A stretch of 64,000 nt of DNA from Ilex aquifolium. Its lineage: Eukaryota; Streptophyta; Magnoliopsida; Aquifoliales; Aquifoliaceae. The stretch spans positions 1,495,501-1,559,500 of the forward strand of contig OX637407.1 in assembly GCA_951799425.1 (NCBI GenBank), written 5' to 3'. Positions 57,821 through 64,000 of this stretch are shown here, in pieces. The position numbers were made by a program, and so were the translations under genes. Numbering within the stretch: the stretch's first letter is position 1; each line of letters opens with the position of its first letter. A model generated the notes under the pieces. The model saw only the letters and a list, made by a program, of their open reading frames with translations, did no database searches and had not been told where the DNA came from.

Positions 57821-59805
57821 AAATATTGCTAGTCTCTAATAATACAACGCTAGTCTCTAATAATACAACAATTGAAAATCTATTTCTAATGCCATTTTCG
57901 TAGGTCATCCGGTTGCATTTAGCGTATGCAACAAGCCGTTGAACCACTAGGTTTACCCTAGCGGACGAGTGTTATCTCATGAGGGTTTTCAGTGAAGCTA
58001 CCCACAAAATTCTATTGAACAAATATGTACATGAGAGATTGCAGGTTAAAGTAAGTTAGCATCATGGTCGTTTGGACACCCATCCCTCAATTCCAACTTA
58101 TCTCCCGCACAATCCTCTTTCATTGGTCTTTATTCTATGCGAAAATTAGAAATCTGTTACATTGGCATTTGAAATTCCCTGTGTAGTAGGAATGACCATT
58201 CTAGCAACAAGAATTGTTATATAACAACCATTCCATCTTACCACCTTCCATGGATAGCTTTGATTTCACAAACCTCTCTTAGCATGCTCTCAGCAAAAAA
58301 TTGCTCCGATTATAGTGACTTGTCTCTCAAGGGGCATGTGATCAGAAGGTGGCCAATCGAAAAATCACATGCACAATTAGTAAGGGAGTGAAGTTTAAGG
58401 AAACAAACTAATCATGTTTTGGCATAATCTCATGGAGGAATAATGATGTAATTAAAGAAATACTATTTAACATACCCCAACTTTTGGTTGACGATCTACA
58501 TATGCATCAGACTTGAGATCAATTAGGGCTTTTCATAGGTTGTAATGTGGCCAGAGGTCAGTGGCTAACAAAATGACGTCAATGGTATTCAAAAGCTATC
58601 ATCTGTTTATGTAGTGTAGCACACCTCTTTCTAGTCTTTTTGAAATTTCGCCTATAGATGTCATTTCTTTCTTTCATTTTTCTCATTGTTCATTTTCTTG
58701 GCAATATTCTGTTTTTTTATCTCTCTTTTTCGGTTGTTCTCACCGAAGTTTCTTTCCTTGAGCAGTGGCCACCATCGTCTTTTTTGTTTCTCTTGCTTTT
58801 CTGTTTCATATTGATTTACAAGAGGGTGCAAGAAAATTAGATAGCAAGGTATGTCAAGTATATTTTCTTGTGGCTCGGTTAGCATATGGGTTTCTTGAAG
58901 AAGAGATCATACATTGAAGGCTCAATCACGGCTAACTAGGAATATAATTTTGTAAAAGAAATGGCTAAGGCTCAAAATTAAATCAAAGATGGCCTAAAAT
59001 CCTTTCTCAAGTATGTGCATATTCATGCGTCGTTTGAACGGATTCCTTGTGGGATATGTCAATAGATCGCTTTAGTTGCGTCAATCAAAACAAGTTTAAT
59101 GAGATTATTCCAAAAAAAATTGAGGGTGAAAGACCTTACTTGAGTAAATGTTGATCGTCTCTCAAAAGTATTGCAAGGCTCGAAACTTACCATGGTATTT
59201 TTTCGTTATCTCCACTGGTTATGTCTGGTTTCTTATGAAATGTCGGTTATATATCAGTTCCATTTTCGAGTCTGGTCATCTTGTACCTTAGGAATAACAA
59301 ATACCAATATACATTTGACAATTTAAGCATAGAGAGAAACACCATTTTTCAAGGATCTGTGGTGATAAGTTTAAATTGCTAAGTTAGGTGTCAAACTGAT
59401 CATGTGATTAATTACTTTAGCAAACAGTCTCAGAGTCCACCTTTGTTCCATCATTTATCAACAATCAATATAATGCTAATTCTACACATGCATTTAAACA
59501 GATAAAAGTGATAAACTGAATCATTCATTTCACAAAATATGATCGTTTAATACAAACACCAAAGATTCAATTCATCCAACCAAAGAAGTAACAAAACACA
59601 AAAACTTTCAAACATCCACAACAATTCACAAAATAAGAAGCTTTGTCCACAAAAGAAGAAACAAACACACAAAACCACAATCAATTATAGAAATATCTCC
59701 TCCTCACTCTCCACCAGCTCTTCTAACTCCACCCGCTCCACCAGCTCCACCCCTCAAAAGGTGAAGAATCTCATCCTGCTTAGCTTCGATGCTAAGCATG
59801 ATCTC
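57821..59805 (-). other. Noncoding block of B between env-like ORF and 3' LTR
   Basis: 2 kb without a gene. About 58400-59280 aligns on the minus strand with the post-pol block of A2 (about 38090-38900; TAGGCCATCTTTGATT, GTGATTGAGCCT, CATGAGATTATGCCAA). In A2 that block lies before the env-like ORF. Open frames near 58660-58885 are AT-rich chance frames. Confidence 0.6.
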
Positions 59806-60816
59806 TCAAAGTGAGCGACGGGTGCTGGTGCTGGTACTGGGCCCTGTCTCCTCCTGATTCTGCATATGCTCCCTCTCTAACTCTCTCTCCTCCTCTGCAT
59901 CGAGCTCATCTTGCACCTCGTCAACTCCTCGAGTAGGGGGATCCTCATGTCTGGCTGCCGAGGTACCACTATGACCTTGGCTCCTCCGGAAGGAAGCATT
60001 GTTCAGTGGCCCCATCGGCTTTTGGATAGTCATCTCCGGCCTCACCTTAATCCCATGTTCCTTGCACATCTCCATGACCAAGGTGCCAAAAGGGAGAGAG
60101 TTTCTCTTCACATCGCATCCCTTCTTCATTTCATTCAAGATTAGTGAGGGGAGGTCTATGTTGTGGCCTTTCCCAAGTGCGTAGAGTAGGTGGGCCATCT
60201 CGGGGAAGATCTCGTTCTTGCGCCCAATTGGGGTGAAGTTCGAAACCGCAATCAAATTTAACATCTTATATTTATCAGTCAGTTCCCCTTGTCGAAAAAA
60301 TCTCCGCCCAGCCCAAGAAAAGTTAGACACCCCCGTCAGCTCCGTCCACACAATGTTCATCGCCACATTCTTTCTAGGAGGGTAGGTAGGCCTTGGTACT
60401 CGAGGCACCTCCTATCTCAAATCCCGGATGTATTCTTCATGTACATCAATATGGGCCCCCCTCACATACGTTTTGATTGCCCCATTGATGATCTCGGCAT
60501 TGGAGTAGAACTCTCGCACCAAGTCAACCACGGCTTCTCCACCATTTCTCAAATACAATATCCATCCTCTCCTCTCCATATCCTAAAAAATTCCCAACCC
60601 AGCAAAATCACCCAATACCACATCTCGCTCATAGACCATAGGTTGTTCTCGGTACAAATTTTCATACCTGTTTGCCTTGAGGGCGTTGGGGAAGCGGGTT
60701 CGATCATATCTCCGCACAATGGGTCTCCCCTCCCTTTCGTCGATGACCTCTTCCACCATATTGGGCTCCTAAGTTGGTGGATTACGCCTAGCAAGTAGCT
60801 TGACCCTAGGAGGCAT
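59806..60816 (-). pseudogene. Env-like 3' ORF of element B
   Basis: The start ATG is complementary to 60814-60816 (MPPRVKLLARRNPPT). The globular domain has VDLVREFYSNAE-like text, RRFFRQGELTDKYK, PIGRKNEIFPEMAHLLYALGKGHNIDLPSLI and LPFGTLVMEMCKEHGIK. It ends in a Glu-rich, Ser/Thr tail (EEERELEREHMQNQEE). LPFGTLVMEMC matches LPFGSLVTRMC of A2, so it is the same domain type. No hydrophobic segment is seen at its start, unlike A1 and A2. About three breaks. It follows a TATA box (62704-62716) by about 210 bases once the solo LTR is discounted. Confidence 0.72.
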
Positions 60817-61160
60817 GATGTTTCGGGTTTGAGGTTTTTAGGGCTCGAGAGTTTTGATTTCCTTGTGAAAATGAGGATTTTTGATGTGGGAATGGTTTTG
60901 GGAGGGTTGATTTTAGGTAGAAATGGGGACTGAGGGGTGTTTTGAGGGCTGGGTGCTTGATGTTTTTCCTTGTTATCCCTAACCCCTAAATATACTCCCT
61001 CAAAATGTATTGTTTATGGATGGAGGGGAGTGTCACACTCCCTTTGAGGAGTGTCAAAAGAAAGGGCAAGGAGATGGGAAAATGAGATGGTGGAAATGTG
61101 TTATGTGTATGAACAAAAATGCTCCCCAAGCGCAAGGAGACTTTTGTGGGTCGTGTTTTA

Positions 61161-61177
61161 CTTGGAGGTATTCCAAG
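61161..61177 (-). other. Conserved LTR hairpin (copy 6)
   Basis: CTTGGA, short loop, TTCCAAG; slightly shortened. Confidence 0.5.
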
Positions 61178-62261
61178 GTCGTTTCCACGGGGAATGATGT
61201 AAACCGATAGGAATTGATTTTGGGTGAAAGAAAGTGTAAAATTCTTTGTGATTGAAAGTTGTTTGGTGAAGTGTGTTTTGGTGAAAATGAAATGAGAAAA
61301 CAAATGTTGGCTAACCCAAGAGGTCACTCTAATAGGAATGTCATCTCAACTCGAATCCTTCCTCCAATAAAGCATAAATGAACGATTGATTCGTGGGAAG
61401 CTAGGGATAAGAAGGGTGAGTATCTAAGCATAAACCGTGACTAGGCCTACGGAATATCAAAGACTCACCAGTTTATCCACCCTCAACCCAGTCAAACCGA
61501 ACCATTGAACTTTGAAAGAAGGGAGGAGAATGAGTTGAAATGTCATACCCAAGTGGAGGTTCCCCTTGGTTTAGCCAACTAAAGGCTTTTAGCTACTCAT
61601 GCTTTGGATGAAAATAACAATGTAATGAGAATGCATTGCAAATGAATAAAGTTCTTGAGTAACTAAATGCACACAAACATAAGCTATAAATGATAGCAAT
61701 GAATACCCATTTTATAAGTAAGAAAATGAAGAACTTTGATGCATTGATGGTAAAATCTTTAAAAGAGAATTAAACTTGCAATGAACTTGTAGGAACTAGC
61801 ATTAATAACATTAAATGAAGCTCTAAAGAGTCTTATAGGAGATTACAAGACAATGTATTGAAGAAAATGTGAAAATCTCAATTTTATCTCTCTAGAACAC
61901 TATTCATCATCTTCTACCAAGACTATCTCTCTCTATATCTGTATATCCTTGTAACTAATACTGAATCCCCAATGCTGGAGAACTCTTTTCCTCCAAAAAA
62001 CGTCCCCTAGTCTCCTCTATAGCTCTCTGATGTGAATCTCAATCCTTAGGGGTCAAGGGGGACAAGCTGGACAGGGTAGTGCAGAGCTAGCCTGCACACC
62101 CAGCTGTCTTCTTCTTCTCTCTCTTCATTTATCCTTCCAGCTTTCCAAGTCAAAGTGGGGGTGGTACAACGTGCAGGAGGAGTCAGAGACAAGTGGGAGA
62201 ATGATTGGTGGGTCCCTCAAAAACGGCTGGCTTGAGTTACAGAGATTGGGCAGGAATAGCA

Positions 62262-62395
62262 GACCGTACCAGTATGCGGTACCGGTACCCCGAACTCCAG
62301 AGGCTGGACCGTACCGGTACTGTGTACCAGTACTCTATGTTCCAGTGGCCAAATCGTACCGGTATTGCGCACCGATACGCTTCTGCTGCTTTGTC
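62262..62395 (-). repeat. Palindrome array, core GTACCGGTAC (decaying)
   Basis: GGTACCGGTACC, GTACCGGTACTG and GTACCGGTATTG cores with GGCTGG and CCAGTGG spacers. Same LTR family as 17794, but with the other core type. Confidence 0.7.
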
Positions 62396-62703
62396 TGATT
62401 TTTCTGATTTCTTCACTCCTGAGCCACTCTTTAGCCACTCTTTCATCCTCATTCACCTCAACTCATTTGGGAAGGATTTAAGAAGCCTCATTTAGCGCTC
62501 TTTTTCTGCAAACACCAAAAATCATCATTAAGCACAATAATAAAACAACTCCAATCAATTAACCCCAAAAGCACTTGAAAATAGGATGATTAGCACCTAA
62601 AATATGCAAAGTTTTGTGCTAATCACTGGGTAATGAAGAGGCACTCAAGGGTTTGGAGGTTTTTCAAAATTTTGGGGGGTTTTGAAGTGAAGAAGACGAA
62701 CCA

Positions 62704-62716
62704 GGTATTTATAGCC
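62704..62716 (-). promoter_or_regulatory. TATA box upstream of B env-like ORF
   Basis: GGCTATAAATACC on the minus strand, about ten bases after the TTCGAA array and about 210 bases (without the solo LTR) before the ATG at 60816. Suggests a dedicated internal promoter. Confidence 0.6.
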
Positions 62717-62723
62717 TGAGAAG

Positions 62724-62995
62724 TGACGTTCGAACGTTACTAACGTTCGAACGTGTATAGAAGGATTTTAAAATTATCGTTCGAATGTGGATTAACGTTC
62801 GAACGTGGCGAGCTCCCAGTACTTTTGAGTTTTCATCAGAGACCAAAGTACTGTAAGCTCTTCTCATTCGAACGTTCTATTGGCGTTCGAACGTGGAGAG
62901 CTCCCAGTACTTTTTGGTTCCATCAGAGACTTCATCAGAGGCAGAGTACTACAAGTAGGTGACATTCGAATGTCACTTGGCGTTCGAACGTTAGA
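62724..62995 (-). repeat. Palindrome array upstream of B env-like ORF, core ACGTTCGAACGT
   Basis: Eight TTCGAA-type cores in four pairs. Two pairs have the ACGTTCGAACGCCAA layout found in the B LTR. Between pairs a longer text recurs (AGTACTGGGAGCTC, GAAGTCTCTGATG). Confidence 0.82.
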
Positions 62996-63157
62996 TCAAA
63001 AATCAAAAGTTTTTCTGTACATCAATATACACAATAAGAGAAGGCTATATACACAAATTTGAACCAAAAAATTCATGGCGTCTCAGGATAAGTCCCTACC
63101 CACGCTTTAGGTTGGTATTTTGGGACGTTACTTACTCGGCCCATGTTTTCATTTCAG

Positions 63158-63651
63158 TCAAAAGAGTTTGTACAAAAAGTTTTTACACTTTTTACAAAAA
63201 TTCGGACCCTTGGCTTTCATCCCCAAAACACAATTTTCCACAGTTTTGTTAGAAAGCAGTCTAATCCGAGTCATCCTCTGTCTTTGTGCTATTTGAAGCA
63301 TCAGTGACTCTTCTAATTTCTTGTCGCACAAACCGGTTAAGCAAAGTACCGAAATAGGATGGCGTGTCAGGATAATCCTTACTCTGCACATTCACTATCC
63401 AGTCTAATCGATCGAGTGCACGACCAAAAATTGGTTCAGAACATTGATTATATCTTTTCTCGTGAAAGACTCTGGCACACTGTTGGCACGACGACGTTTA
63501 GTAAAGGTGTTTTTGCCACAAAGTGGTTTTCTTGCTGTTCTTGGATTTCGACTTTCCTTACCAGTCTTGTTTTTCTCATGATCAAAGTATGAATATCAGA
63601 TGAAAAAGTGCGTAGAACTCCCACACTAAACCAAAAAAGTTTAACATCCAT
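63158..63651 (-). pseudogene. Unrecognised coding remnant of element B
   Basis: Two overlapping-range minus frames (MDVKLFWFSVGVLRTF and MCRVRIILTRHPISVL starts) lie between the polypurine-like tract and the env promoter. One contains RQEIRRVTD-like and acidic text. I do not recognise a domain. They may be remains of an extra ORF between pol and env, or chance frames. Confidence 0.3.
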
Positions 63652-63783
63652 ATTTTCTAAGCTTTAAGACTCACTATCTGGTTCTTTAACGTCTGTTAGT
63701 CACAAAGATGATTGAAGCTGACTCACAGGCATAATCATTAATTTATACAAAATACAAGGAAAGGTACACAATATGATCAGAAA

Positions 63784-63808
63784 CAGCAACAACAACAACA
63801 ACAACAAA
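63784..63808. repeat. (CAA)n microsatellite
   Basis: About seven CAA units in the post-pol region of B. Confidence 0.85.
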
Positions 63809-63840
63809 ATTTATGGGCACAAAATATGAACTATAGTTCT

Positions 63841-63853
63841 CACCCCCCAACCT
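63841..63853 (-). other. Polypurine-like tract after pol in B
   Basis: AGGTTGGGGGGTG preceded by TTGAGGACAATG, the same arrangement as at 37681-37716 after A2 pol. It suggests that pol ends just right of 63900. I see nothing else to 64000. Confidence 0.55.
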
Positions 63854-64000
63854 AAACTGAACATTGTCCTCAATGTTTCGAATTTACCAGTAAATGGATC
63901 TTGGAGATGAGGTTGAAAAGGTAGAGATCTGTTCATCTGCCGAAACCTACAAACAAAATAGAACCATTAATCATCTTTTGGGAGATCTGGGTTTTCGCTT

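Larger units (their letters stand above)
60954..62625 (-). repeat. Solo LTR, Athila type (1672 bp), TSD ctggg
   Basis: Minus strand, TGATTAGCACAAAAC at 62625 to the end AAGCA at 60954, with perfect ctggg on both sides (60949-60953, 62626-62630). Its 5' end forms the inverted repeat TGATTAGCAC/GTGCTAATC. It carries a GTACCGGTAC array (62262-62395) and a hairpin at 61161-61177. It lies in the 5' UTR of B's env-like ORF. Confidence 0.95.
57037..64000 (-). mobile_element. Athila-type element B, 3' part (runs off window at right)
   Basis: Minus-strand order from the right edge: possible end of pol with polypurine-like tract (63841-63853), unrecognised short frames, palindrome array with TATA box, and a solo LTR insertion. 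Then come env-like ORF (60816-59806), a noncoding block, polypurine tract and 3' LTR (57808-57037). It inserted into the 3' LTR of A1. Broken at several places. I cannot exclude that the part right of 62630 belongs to a different copy. Confidence 0.7.

Noticed and set aside
58661-58885. 74-codon Lys/Glu-rich minus frame and its plus-strand partner
   Set aside because: AT-rich noncoding block of element B; frames on both strands without similarity to anything.
1-64000. A host protein-coding gene
   Set aside because: Every frame with recognisable domains is gag, pol or env-like; the remaining stretches are LTR or element noncoding DNA.

Overview
This is plant nuclear heterochromatin, almost certainly from a flowering plant and probably pericentromeric. 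Every coding stretch I recognise belongs to an LTR retrotransposon (Ty3/gypsy Athila-type and Tat-type, Ty3 chromoviruses, Ty1/copia). Primer-binding sites match plant tRNA-Asp or initiator tRNA-Met, and nested insertions carry 5-bp target duplications. I see no host gene, tRNA, rRNA or CRISPR array. The species cannot be named from this sequence. All elements are treated as fossils.

Layout. 1-2331: minus-strand Athila-type element entering from the left (gag start, leader, 5' LTR). 2332-13262: an old copia-type LTR and 3' region, split by a nearly whole minus-strand Tekay-like chromovirus at 2603-11604. 13263-15990: unclassified LTR-like DNA holding a perfect solo LTR (13560-15046, TSD ttagc). 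15990-19487: 5' part of a plus-strand Tat-like element with a minus-strand solo LTR at 17794-19442. 19488-25580: truncated pieces (minus chromovirus pol, plus Athila LTR, Tat LTR fragment, minus copia 5' half). 25581-57036: old Athila-type element A1, into whose env-like gene a second element of the same kind (A2, 28093-56662, TSD atgac) inserted. A2 was hit by a solo LTR in its 5' LTR, a whole chromovirus (40040-51485, TSD tgcat) in its env-like gene, and a solo LTR in its 3' LTR. The chromovirus LTR was invaded in turn. 57037-64000: minus-strand Athila-type element B inside A1's 3' LTR, itself holding a solo LTR (60954-62625, TSD ctggg).

Main observation. Nearly every LTR family here carries a short array of CG-centred palindromes, with a core that is family-specific: CCTACCGGTAGG, GACTACCGGTAGTC, GTACCGGTAC, CCTTCCGGAAGG, ACGTTCGAACGT, CCGTCCGGACGG or AGCGCCTAGGCGCT. 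In many families the array lies about 10-190 bp upstream of a TATA-like box. In the Athila-type elements the same family-specific core also occurs inside the element, a few hundred bases upstream of the ATG of the 3' env-like ORF. Element A uses ACCGGT at both places; element B uses TTCGAA at both places, with a TATA box just after the internal array. Spacer sequence between palindromes is shared between an Athila-type element and an unrelated chromovirus although their cores differ. This looks like a fast-evolving promoter module serving both the LTR and an internal env-like gene, possibly exchanged between lineages. The function is inference.

Further structured signals are a hairpin near the LTR 3' end with a compensatory pair change, inverted repeats at the LTR 5' end, a hairpin just before the polypurine tract, and a 101-bp minisatellite of nested hairpins in the Tekay-like LTR.
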